Shown here in pieces: positions 8,520 through 18,218 of a DNA stretch of 47,463 bases; within the stretch, counting starts at the first letter, position 1; each line of letters begins with the position of its first letter. The stretch is taken from contig NZ_LIQZ01000162.1 of NCBI RefSeq assembly GCF_001418655.1, forward strand, positions 1-47,463, given 5' to 3'. The notes beneath the pieces are model-generated. The model ran no database searches, had not been told where the DNA came from, and worked only from the letters and a program-made list of their open reading frames with translations. Both the position numbers and the translations under genes were made by a program. The stretch is from Streptomyces phaeochromogenes (GTDB lineage: Bacteria; Actinomycetota; Actinomycetes; Streptomycetales; Streptomycetaceae).

Positions 8520-8813
8520 GGCGTTCCCTCTCTTGTGTACGGGGAGAAAAGTATTCGCCCCTGCCCGTGCGCGCGGCAATCCCGATGCGGTTCCGTTCCG
8601 GATCGGAACCGTACGGAATTCGGACCGGAAACGGTCAGTATCCGGTTCCGATCCGGGTACGGATTTTTTCGCTCCGCATATATGTTTCTCATCACATATT
8701 CCGCTACTCTCATTCGTCCCGGCTTTCTCATTCCACGCCGCCGAGCTGCGGACCGTAGGGAAAGCCGAGCTTCCGTGCCATGGGGAAGGCACACGCACAT
8801 AGGGGGACCACTG
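8520..8813. promoter_or_regulatory. Divergent promoter region with inverted-repeat cluster
   Basis: The 294-bp gap between two divergent starts has two parts. At 8588-8655 there is a cluster of CGGTTCC/GGAACCG elements, including CGGTTCCG (8588-8595) paired with CGGAACCG (8604-8611) and the tighter TTCCG-GAT-CGGAA (8596-8608). At about 8660-8740 the sequence turns AT-rich (a T6 run, CATATATG, CACATATT), which is where promoter -10 elements are most likely. GGAACC is also the unit of the tandem repeat at 2195-2234 in the same locus. Confidence 0.45.
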
Positions 8814-9443
8814 ATGGACACCAGACACAGCGTCACGCGCTGCCTGCGTGAGTGCGGGCTCGATCTCCGCAGCGCGGTGCGCAGCCGCCGGCGCGGACGG
8901 CTCGACGCCGCCCGGCTGCGGATGACGGCCTCCGCGTACGACCCGGATTCGTCCGAACTGATCACGCCGTACGTCCAGGAGGTACGGCTGATCGCGGAGC
9001 GCGCGACCATCGAGCTGCGCGGTCGGCTGATCGAGGACCGGCACACCCTCGTGGCGGCCATCCACTCGGGCGCCGTCCCGGTGGTGGTCCAGTACGAGGA
9101 GCGCCGCAGCGACTCGCCCGCACTGCTCGACCGATGGGGCCGCTCGGTCGCCGAATGGCGCACGGCCGCGGCGCTGTGCCGCACCCGCGCGGAGTCGATC
9201 GCCGGCGGGGCGAACCTGCGGCTGGCGCACTACTGGGACGCCGTGTGGCAGCGGCAGTCCGCCGTGGACGATGACCCGCGGACGCGCCCGCAGGACTGGC
9301 TGCCGGGCAGGATCACCCTCGACGCCGACTGGAACGAGCCCGACTCATGGCTCACCGCGGCCCCCGGGGCCCCGTCGGTGCTGACCACGGCGCTGCGGGT
9401 GCTGGACGGGGGCCACGCTCGGGCGGGACGGCCTGCGGCCTAG
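8814..9443 (+). CDS. Hypothetical protein, 209 residues
   Basis: I do not recognise the family. The ATG at 8814 has AGGGGG 7 bases upstream. The product is soluble, Arg-rich at the N-terminus, then helical (about residues 20-90) with a hydrophobic strand AVPVVVQYEE near 90 and a further helix carrying AEWRTAAALCRTRAESIAGG. The last 50 residues are Pro/Trp-containing and end in an Ala/Arg tail. It is first of three same-strand genes whose other products are a vWA lipoprotein and a four-helix membrane protein, and is separated from them by a 176-bp repeat-rich gap. No signal peptide or catalytic motif is seen. Confidence 0.65.
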   Translation: MDTRHSVTRCLRECGLDLRSAVRSRRRGRLDAARLRMTASAYDPDSSELITPYVQEVRLIAERATIELRGRLIEDRHTLVAAIHSGAVPVVVQYEERRSDSPALLDRWGRSVAEWRTAAALCRTRAESIAGGANLRLAHYWDAVWQRQSAVDDDPRTRPQDWLPGRITLDADWNEPDSWLTAAPGAPSVLTTALRVLDGGHARAGRPAA

Positions 9444-9467
9444 TCCGTCGCCCCGTCGATCCGTCGA

Positions 9468-9530
9468 CCCATTGAACCCATTGCCCATTGACCCAATGGC
9501 CCACTGCCCATCGGTCCATTGATCCATCAG
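9468..9530. repeat. CCCATTG-rich repeat patch in intergenic gap
   Basis: Within the 176-bp gap before the vWA lipoprotein gene, CCCATTG or close variants (CCAATGG, CCCATCG, TCCATTG) recur about eight times in both orientations in some 60 bp. CATTG-ACC-CAATG is one short inverted repeat among them. The composition is lower in GC than its flanks. It is not a recognisable terminator. Confidence 0.55.
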
Positions 9531-9619
9531 GCGTGCTCGGGCACCTGCCCGTCCGTCGCGGGGCACGGGTCGTCGATTCACCCCATCACTGCTCCACCAC
9601 TGCTGTGAAAGCGAGTCAC

Positions 9620-10429
9620 ATGAACGCACTCCCTCCCGTGCGCAGACCTCGGGCCGCCGGCCCGGTGCGCGGGCACCGTGCTCCGGTGCGCACCTCCGCA
9701 GCGCTGGTCGCCGCGCTGACACTGAGCCTCGCGGGCTGCTCCGGTATGCCCTGGAGTCCCGACGACAAGGGCACCGAGAAGGTGTCCTGCGGTCTCGTCG
9801 TGGACGGCTCCGGTTCCGGGACCAGCGACGACACCGGCGTCGACGTCAAGAAGAAGCTCCAGGAGACGCTCATCCCGTTCCTGGACGAGCAGCACTGCTC
9901 CTCACTCGCCTACGCTCCCGTGACGGCCTCCTCCTGGAACTCGTCGTGCCGTCACTCACCGGTCGACCTCGATCCGGAGCCGCGGACGAGCACCGAAGAC
10001 CGGGAGGTACTGCGGCAGCGCGCCCGCAACAACGCGGCCGGCGCGTCGATCGAGATGCTCAACTGCGCCCGGGAGCAGAACGGTTCGGACGTGCTCGGCG
10101 CGCTCGGCCGCATCGCCCAGACGCTGCGCGAGACAGAGGACGACACGGGCGGCGACCCGGCCATCCTCGCGGTCAGCGACTTCGAACAGACCGACCCGGA
10201 GTTCCGGATCTCCAAGGAACCCCTGTCGACCAAGGCCGAGCGCACGAAGGCGGTCAACAAGCTCCTGGCCGGCCGGAAACTCCCCGCGCTGAAGGGGATG
10301 GATCTCTACACGGTCGGCTACGGCAAGAACCCGACCCGCAAGCCCTCCACCTACGAGGGCTTCGACCAGTTCTGGACCGACATCCTCACGACACGGGCGA
10401 AGGCACATGTCCATCACGACGACGAGTAA
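9620..10429 (+). CDS. Lipoprotein with a von Willebrand factor A-type domain
   Basis: The 269-residue product begins with a Sec signal and lipobox (LSLAGC, acceptor C40), so it should be anchored outside the membrane. From residue 57 it resembles a vWA/integrin I fold: VVDGSGSG gives the DxSxS metal site (D62, S64, S66), a Ser/Asp pair at 156-157 and D187 in ILAVSDFEQ supply later metal ligands, and the C-terminal VGYGKNP strand closes the fold. Such domains bind partner proteins through a divalent metal. The ATG at 9620 has a GAAAGCGAG-type ribosome binding site. Its end overlaps the next start by 23 bp, so the two products are probably made together. The ligand is unknown. Confidence 0.75.
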   Translation: MNALPPVRRPRAAGPVRGHRAPVRTSAALVAALTLSLAGCSGMPWSPDDKGTEKVSCGLVVDGSGSGTSDDTGVDVKKKLQETLIPFLDEQHCSSLAYAPVTASSWNSSCRHSPVDLDPEPRTSTEDREVLRQRARNNAAGASIEMLNCAREQNGSDVLGALGRIAQTLRETEDDTGGDPAILAVSDFEQTDPEFRISKEPLSTKAERTKAVNKLLAGRKLPALKGMDLYTVGYGKNPTRKPSTYEGFDQFWTDILTTRAKAHVHHDDE

Positions 10430-11981
10430 CCGACCCGACGAGCCCGCCCCGCGGCGTTCCCTGGCCGACCGCGCACGGCGTCGCGAGGACGGCTCGCGGC
10501 GCCGGGTCTTCGCGGCGTTCGGCCGACAGCCCCGGACCGACGCGCGGCGCACACCCCTGGTCCTGAGCGACCGCGCGCAGCGACGGCTCGTGAAGAAGGC
10601 GGGAGAGCAGGGCAGGGCGGACGGTGGCGGCAGGGCGCTCGACGTCGTCGTCCTGTCCAGCGGCATCCTGCCGCCGTACGCGGCCGAACTGGCCGCCCGC
10701 CGCGGCCTCGTGCGGGAACTGACCGAGGAGGAGGCCGCCGACCAGGAGACCCGGGCCTCGCGGGAGGACGCCGAGGCCCGCAACCGGATCGTGCGGGAGG
10801 AGGCGGGGGTCACCCTGGCCCAGACCCGGCTCGTCGAGGCCGAGCACGACGTACGCCGTGCCCGCGAGCAGCTCGACCTGCTCGCCCACCGGTCGATGCG
10901 CTGGCAGCGGCTGCGCGACGCGGTACGCGAACGCTTCGAACGGGCGGGAGCGGGAGCGGGGCCGGGCGGCGGAGCGCGGCCGGACACCCCGGACCGCACC
11001 GCCCCGGCGGGCGACCTCGATCCGCCGCCGACGCCGGCCGACCCCGACGACGGATACCAGTCCCTCAACCCCGTACCGGCCGACCCGCACCGGACCGCGA
11101 TACCCGCGCCCGCGCAGGGCGCGGTCGCCGCGTCCGTCGAGGGCTGGGAGGGGCTGCGGGCCAGGGCCGCGATGCCGGACAAGCTGGTCCTGTTCATGCT
11201 CGCCCTGGTCTTCGCGGTCGAAGTGCCCATCTACTGGGTGGCGTTCGAGCCGCTCCACGGTGTGGGCACGTCCAGTTCCCGTGCGCTCAACGCGACCCTG
11301 GCGATCTCCGTGGGCATACTCATGCTCGCGGTGCCACATCTCGTCGGCCGCGCGATGCGGGAGCGCGGAGCGACGGGCGCCAGCCGCCCGGCCGGACCCG
11401 CGGCCCTGCTGTTCCTCGGCTTCTGGGCGGCCTGCACGGTCGCCCTGGGCATCCTGCGCGCGAAGTCGATCCTGGCCGAGCCGCCGGTCGAGGCGGCCAC
11501 GGGTGCGGCCGGCACGTTCGAGGGCGCGGACACGGGCGCGGTTCCGTCCCTGGTGGACCGCCTGGACCTCCAGTCGGAAACGGTCTACTGGATGTTCATC
11601 TCGCTCCTGCTGCTCTCCGGCGGCATCGGCTTCCTGGCAGGGCTGCTGCGCGAGCACCCGTACGTCGACAGTTTCCGCTCGGCGCTCGAACGCCGCCAGG
11701 ACCGCGGACACGAACTCGCCTCCGCGCATACCCGGCTGGCGGCGGCACGCGCCTGGGTCGACTCGGCGGGCGACCGCGCCGAGCAGCGCCGCCGCGGGGT
11801 GGAGGCGCGGCTGCGCGCGGCGGACGAACTCTACGAAACGGCGGCCGAGGCCCATCGGCACGGCTTCACGTCGGCGGCGGCCGACCCGGCGATCACGGAG
11901 GCAGCCCACAAACGCACCGAATCAGGAGGCCCGCTCCTGCCCCCGTCCACGACCCGCCGCCCACCGGCACCGCGCCGCTGA
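10407..11981 (+). CDS. Four-helix membrane protein with flanking coiled coils
   Basis: I do not recognise a named family. The 524 residues divide into an Arg-rich N-terminus, a long charged coiled coil (about 100-180), a Pro-rich linker (about 190-235), four predicted membrane helices (about 258-280, 294-314, 331-350, 392-414), a second helical/coiled-coil segment (about 420-485) and a basic tail. With both ends probably cytoplasmic it looks like a membrane scaffold or sensor. The ATG at 10407 lies inside the end of the vWA lipoprotein gene with GCGAAGG upstream, suggesting coupled translation and a complex of the two. A nested hairpin terminator follows. Confidence 0.75.
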   Translation: MSITTTSNRPDEPAPRRSLADRARRREDGSRRRVFAAFGRQPRTDARRTPLVLSDRAQRRLVKKAGEQGRADGGGRALDVVVLSSGILPPYAAELAARRGLVRELTEEEAADQETRASREDAEARNRIVREEAGVTLAQTRLVEAEHDVRRAREQLDLLAHRSMRWQRLRDAVRERFERAGAGAGPGGGARPDTPDRTAPAGDLDPPPTPADPDDGYQSLNPVPADPHRTAIPAPAQGAVAASVEGWEGLRARAAMPDKLVLFMLALVFAVEVPIYWVAFEPLHGVGTSSSRALNATLAISVGILMLAVPHLVGRAMRERGATGASRPAGPAALLFLGFWAACTVALGILRAKSILAEPPVEAATGAAGTFEGADTGAVPSLVDRLDLQSETVYWMFISLLLLSGGIGFLAGLLREHPYVDSFRSALERRQDRGHELASAHTRLAAARAWVDSAGDRAEQRRRGVEARLRAADELYETAAEAHRHGFTSAAADPAITEAAHKRTESGGPLLPPSTTRRPPAPRR

Positions 11982-12010
11982 GGCAACCCCTGCGCGGTAG
12001 AGAAGTCCCA

Positions 12011-12075
12011 CGGATGCCGTCGCACCCCCTCGTGACCCGCTTCATCGCGGGTCGGGCGGGGTGCGACGGCATCCG
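12011..12075. terminator. Nested bidirectional terminator
   Basis: CGGATGCCGTCGCACCCC (12011-12028) is perfectly complementary to 12058-12075. Inside the loop a second stem pairs GACCCGC (12034-12040) with GCGGGTC (12047-12053) around TTCATC. It lies between two convergent genes (stops at 11981 and 12080) and can serve both. Confidence 0.85.
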
Positions 12076-12079
12076 CGTA

Positions 12080-13609
12080 TCAAATGTCCCGGAAGGTCTC
12101 GATCTGCGCACCCACCGAGTTGAGCCGCTCGGCCAGGTCCTCGTAACCGCGGTTGATGACGTACACGTTCCGCAGGACCGACGTGCCCTCGGCCGCCATC
12201 ATCGCCAGCAGGACGACGACGGCGGGGCGCAGGGCGGGCGGGCACATCATCTCGGCGGCGCGCCAGCGGGTCGGGCCCTCGACGAGCACCCGGTGCGGGT
12301 CGAGGAGCTGGAGGCGGCCACCGAGGCGGTTCAGGTCCGTGAGGTAGATCGCGCGGTTGTCGTAGACCCAGTCGTGGATCAGCGTCTTGCCCTGCGCGGA
12401 GGCCGCGATGGCCGCGAAGAACGGCACGTTGTCGATGTTCAGGCCCGGGAACGGCATCGGGTGGATCTTGTCGATCGGCGCCTCCAGCTTCGAGGGCCGG
12501 ACGGTCAGGTCCACCAGGCGCGTACGGCCGTTGTCCGCGAAGTACTCCGGCGTACGGTCGTGATCGAGGCCCATCTCCTCCAGGACCGCGAGCTCGATCT
12601 CCAGGAACTCGATCGGCACCCGGCGCACGGTCAGCTCGGACTCCGTGACGACCGCCGCGGCCAGCAGGCTCATCGCCTCGACCGGGTCTTCGGAGGGGGA
12701 GTAGTCGACGTCCACGTCGATCGTCGGCACGCCGTGCACGGTGAGCGTCGTGGTGCCGATGCCCTCGACGCGTACGCCCAGCGCCTCCAGGAAGAAGCAC
12801 AGGTCCTGGACCATGTAGTTGGACGAGGCGTTGCGGATGACGGTCGTGCCGTCGTGGCGCGCGGCTGCGAGCAGCGCGTTCTCGGTCACCGTGTCGCCGC
12901 GCTCGGTCAGCACGATGGGGCGGCCCGGGGTCACCTTGCGGTCCACCTGTGCGTGGTAGAGGCCCTCGGTGGCCGCGATGTCCAGGCCGAACCGGCGCAG
13001 CGCGATCATGTGCGGCTCGATCGTCCGCGTGCCCAGGTCGCAGCCGCCCGCGTACGGCAGCGTGAAGCTGTCCATGCGGTGCAGCAGCGGGCCGAGGAAC
13101 ATGATGATCGAGCGGGTGCGACGGGCCGCCGCCGCGTCCATCGCCTCCATGTCCAGCTCGGCCGGCGGCACGATCTCCAGGTCGACGCCACCGTTGATCC
13201 ACCGGGTGCGTACGCCGATGGAGCCGAGCACCTCCAGAAGGCGGTACACCTCCTCGATGCGCGCGACGCGGCGCAGCACTGTGCGGCCCCGGTTCAGGAG
13301 CGTCGCGCAGAGCAGCGCCACGCACGCGTTCTTGCTGGTCTTCACGTCGATGGAGCCGGAGAGCCGACGGCCGCCGACCACCCGCAGATGCATCGGACCC
13401 GCGTAGCCGAGCGAGACGATCTCGCTGTCCAGCGCTTCACCGATTCGGGCGATCATCTCAAGGCTGATGTTTTGGTTGCCGCGTTCGATGCGGTTCACCG
13501 CACTCTGACTGGTGCCGAGCGCCTCGGCCAGCTGCGTCTGTGTCCAGCCCCGGTGCTGCCGGGCGTCACGGATGAGCTTGCCGATGCGTACGAGGTAGTC
13601 GTCTGCCAT
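12080..13609 (-). CDS. XRE helix-turn-helix fused to a MurA-like enolpyruvyl transferase
   Basis: Residues about 8-64 of 509 are an XRE/Cro-type DNA-binding domain (WTQTQLAEALGTSQSAVNRIERG). Residues about 75-507 are a full-length MurA (UDP-N-acetylglucosamine 1-carboxyvinyltransferase) fold. Catalytic positions align: SKNA (K93, N94), active-loop GGCDLGTR (C190, R195), an Asp at 393 in NIDN after a two-residue insertion relative to E. coli D305, LRPAV for the PEP-binding Arg, and the terminal INRGYEDLAERL. So the enzyme may be active and also bind DNA. The ATG at 13609 has no ribosome binding site, fitting a leaderless mRNA, and palindromes lie directly upstream. It is a paralogue, not necessarily the essential murA. 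Streptomyces carry this gene beside aconitase. Confidence 0.9.
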   Translation of the reverse strand: MADDYLVRIGKLIRDARQHRGWTQTQLAEALGTSQSAVNRIERGNQNISLEMIARIGEALDSEIVSLGYAGPMHLRVVGGRRLSGSIDVKTSKNACVALLCATLLNRGRTVLRRVARIEEVYRLLEVLGSIGVRTRWINGGVDLEIVPPAELDMEAMDAAAARRTRSIIMFLGPLLHRMDSFTLPYAGGCDLGTRTIEPHMIALRRFGLDIAATEGLYHAQVDRKVTPGRPIVLTERGDTVTENALLAAARHDGTTVIRNASSNYMVQDLCFFLEALGVRVEGIGTTTLTVHGVPTIDVDVDYSPSEDPVEAMSLLAAAVVTESELTVRRVPIEFLEIELAVLEEMGLDHDRTPEYFADNGRTRLVDLTVRPSKLEAPIDKIHPMPFPGLNIDNVPFFAAIAASAQGKTLIHDWVYDNRAIYLTDLNRLGGRLQLLDPHRVLVEGPTRWRAAEMMCPPALRPAVVVLLAMMAAEGTSVLRNVYVINRGYEDLAERLNSVGAQIETFRDI

Positions 13610-13620
13610 GGCGGCAGGCT

Positions 13621-13646
13621 ATCTCACATATGAGATGTGGCATCTC
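13621..13646. promoter_or_regulatory. Palindrome cluster over the MurA-HTH gene start
   Basis: Two overlapping inverted repeats begin 12 bp upstream of the start codon: ATCTCA-CATA-TGAGAT (13621-13636) and GAGATG-TGG-CATCTC (13632-13646). If the mRNA is leaderless, as the missing ribosome binding site suggests, these overlap the core promoter. The gene's own XRE domain is the obvious candidate binder (inference). Confidence 0.6.
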
Positions 13647-13672
13647 GGGGGGTCCGAGTGGGTGACGGTCCC

Positions 13673-13876
13673 TCAGCCGCGCTTGGGGCGCTTGGTCGTG
13701 GTGCGCCGCCAGCCGAAGGGGCCCGGCAGATCCATCGAGGTGGTCCGGCGGCCCGTGCTGCTGTGTGTGCGCCGCGGCCCGTTCTTGCCGCCGCTGGTGA
13801 TGGACCACGAGCGGCGGTTGATGTTCAGCCGTACTCCCGGCAGGATCCGGAAGCTCTTGCGGAATGTGAGCGGCAT
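13673..13876 (-). CDS. DUF4236 family protein
   Basis: The 67-residue product MPLTFRKSFRILPGV... matches the DUF4236 pattern of an FRKSFRI-type start, then a Ser/Gly-rich segment (SWSITSGGKNGPRRTHSSTGRRTTS) and a Leu-Pro-Gly motif (MDLPGPFGWRR). The function of this family is unknown. The ATG at 13876 has AAGGAGG 5 bases upstream. Upstream in-frame codons have no such site and give Pro/Arg-rich sequence, so I exclude them. The gene ends about 64 bp before the start of the MurA-like gene on the same strand, and diverges from aconitase. Confidence 0.8.
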   Translation of the reverse strand: MPLTFRKSFRILPGVRLNINRRSWSITSGGKNGPRRTHSSTGRRTTSMDLPGPFGWRRTTTKRPKRG

Positions 13877-14090
13877 GGGTGCCTCCTTGGCGTCCGTCGC
13901 CGGGTACCCCGGATGCCGGTCGATACGCCGAACGCGCTTGCCTCCGGGCCCGGTTCGGGTCCGCGCTCGTGTCGGGGGCGGCTGCCGGGCCCTGATCCGC
14001 GACTGCCCCGCGGCACGGTTTCGGCCGTCTTGAGATGGCTCCCGGAGTAGGTCGGCGGGCGTGTCCGTGCAACAGGACACACCCTCCGGG

Positions 14091-14138
14091 CATGACCGGC
14101 CAGCGGTCATGTACTAGAGTTATCTCGACATCGAGATA
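14091..14138. promoter_or_regulatory. Two palindromes upstream of aconitase
   Basis: CATGACCG (14091-14098) pairs with CGGTCATG (14104-14111) across 5 bases, and TATCTCGACATCGAGATA (14121-14138) is an 18-bp palindrome. TAGAGT at 14115-14120, between them, could be a -10. Both look like dimer operators. I cannot name the proteins. Confidence 0.55.
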
Positions 14139-14181
14139 TCTGCCGAGGCGTGCCGCAGCCGCCCGGACCGGTAAGGGTTAC

Positions 14182-14200
14182 CTAACTTAGCCTTACCTTA
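14182..14200 (+). promoter_or_regulatory. Iron-box-like (DtxR/DmdR family) sequence
   Basis: CTAACTTAGCCTTACCTTA matches 14 of 19 positions of the DtxR/IdeR/DmdR consensus TTAGGTTAGCCTAACCTAA. It lies 68 bp before the aconitase start codon, in the leader or promoter region. Control of an Fe-S enzyme by an iron regulator would make sense, but binding is inferred. Confidence 0.4.
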
Positions 14201-14267
14201 GCGGATCGGCCAAGAGGGCGTGGCGGCAGGATGCGGTGGTACGCGCACATGAATGAAGGAGACTGTC

Positions 14268-16985
<2,718 letters not shown>

Positions 16986-17037
16986 GCGGGCAAGCAGCCG
17001 GCCGGTCACCGCAAGTACGCGGTCCAGTACGGCAGTT

Positions 17038-17073
17038 GAGGGCCGCACTCCCGGAGACGGGGGTGCGGCCCTC
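17038..17073 (+). terminator. Terminator after acnA
   Basis: A 16-bp stem (17038-17053 with 17058-17073) with one T-G wobble and a 4-base loop (GAGA) lies 53 bp after the aconitase stop. It could also serve the convergent regulator gene ending at 17143. Confidence 0.8.
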
Positions 17074-17142
17074 TGCCGTGCGGAGGGCGGCCGGGGTGGG
17101 CCGTGGACGGCGCGTGCGGTGGGCGGCTCGGGTGCGCGGCCG

Positions 17143-18159
17143 CTACACCCAGCCCCGCTGGGCGGCCCGTACGCCCAGCTGGAATCTGCTCGCCGCGCCC
17201 AGCCGTTCCTGGAGTTCGCTCACCCGGCGTCGCAGGGTTCTGAGGCTCACGCCCAGATGGCGGGCCACCGCCTCGTCCTTCATACCGGCCGCCAGCAGCC
17301 GGATCAACACCCGCTCGCCCTCGGGGAGTTCACCGTTCCCCGCCGTCTGGCCGAGCGGAGTCGCCTGCTGCCAGGCAAGGTCGAAGAGTTTCTGCAGGGC
17401 CTCGGTGACCGCCGAGTGCCACACCACGACGGCGCAGTAACCGCCCGCCGCCGAGGCGGTCAGCGGCAGCATCGCCCGGCACCCGTCGACCACCAGCAGC
17501 TTGAGCGGCACGGACGGCAACACCCGGGCCTGCTCACCGAGTTCCACCATCTTCCAGGTGCGGGACAGTATTTTCGGGTCCTCCAGGGCCGTCGCCGCGT
17601 ACACCCCGCGAGAGACGATCCCGCGGCGCAGCAGATCGGCCTGGAGAGCCGCCTGCGGTGCGGGCGGGGCGAGATACGGCGGCGTGTCGAAGAGGCACAC
17701 CTCACGCTCGGCGCGTGCGTACATCTCCTCCAGACGTGCCGCGATGGCGCCCTCGCCGGAGGCGACCTCGATCAGCCGGGACGGTTCCTCCCGCAGCAGC
17801 CCGGCCTCGTACGCGGTGCCCATCTCCTCGGCGGTGGCGGCGAGCAGTTCGGACTCCGTCTCGCGCCGCCGGATCAGCCCGCGCACCGCGACCCGTGGAT
17901 CGACCGCCCGTAACCCGCCCATGGAGTCCGGCGGCTGGAGCAGCCCGAGCCCGAGCAGTTGGTTGCAGGCCTCGCGCACCTGGGCCGGGGAGGCGCCGGT
18001 CAGCAGGGCCCAGCCGGCCGCACCGGCGTCGGGCTGATGGAGGATCGCCTGGTACACCCGCTCCTCGAAGGCGGACACCCCCACCGCGGCCCAAGGGCTC
18101 GCGGCAGGGGCGCGTCCTGCCGTGTTCTGTCCCGCCGTGCCATATGCCGTGTTCACCAT
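17143..18159 (-). CDS. LuxR-type HTH regulator with TrmB-like N-terminus
   Basis: The 338-residue product has a winged-helix-like N-terminal region (FEERVYQAILHQPDAGAAGWALLTGASPAQVREACNQLLGLGLL, about 30-75), a middle domain (about 110-265), and a C-terminal LuxR/GerE-type HTH (about 279-325, EAVARHLGVSLRTLRRRVSEL). The same three-part layout is common among Streptomyces regulators whose targets are mostly unknown. It lacks a phosphorylatable receiver domain. The gene is convergent with acnA. It lies 59 bp downstream of the start-side neighbour's opposite end, between acnA and the protease, and shares a strand with the protease gene. Confidence 0.8.
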   Translation of the reverse strand: MVNTAYGTAGQNTAGRAPAASPWAAVGVSAFEERVYQAILHQPDAGAAGWALLTGASPAQVREACNQLLGLGLLQPPDSMGGLRAVDPRVAVRGLIRRRETESELLAATAEEMGTAYEAGLLREEPSRLIEVASGEGAIAARLEEMYARAEREVCLFDTPPYLAPPAPQAALQADLLRRGIVSRGVYAATALEDPKILSRTWKMVELGEQARVLPSVPLKLLVVDGCRAMLPLTASAAGGYCAVVVWHSAVTEALQKLFDLAWQQATPLGQTAGNGELPEGERVLIRLLAAGMKDEAVARHLGVSLRTLRRRVSELQERLGAASRFQLGVRAAQRGWV

Positions 18160-18218
18160 GGCTCGGCACGGTAGGCGATCTTTGTTAAGGCTGGTGTCGT
18201 ATCGGTCCGGGCCGCCGT

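Noticed and set aside
12080..13609. Loss of the catalytic Asp in the MurA-like protein
   Set aside because: A first alignment suggested FPTD had become FPGL, but aligning backward from the following helix places D393 opposite E. coli D305 with a two-residue insertion, so the residue is probably kept.
13877..14110. A longer N-terminus for the DUF4236 protein
   Set aside because: The family starts at the FRKSFRI segment, and AAGGAGG lies just before ATG 13876.
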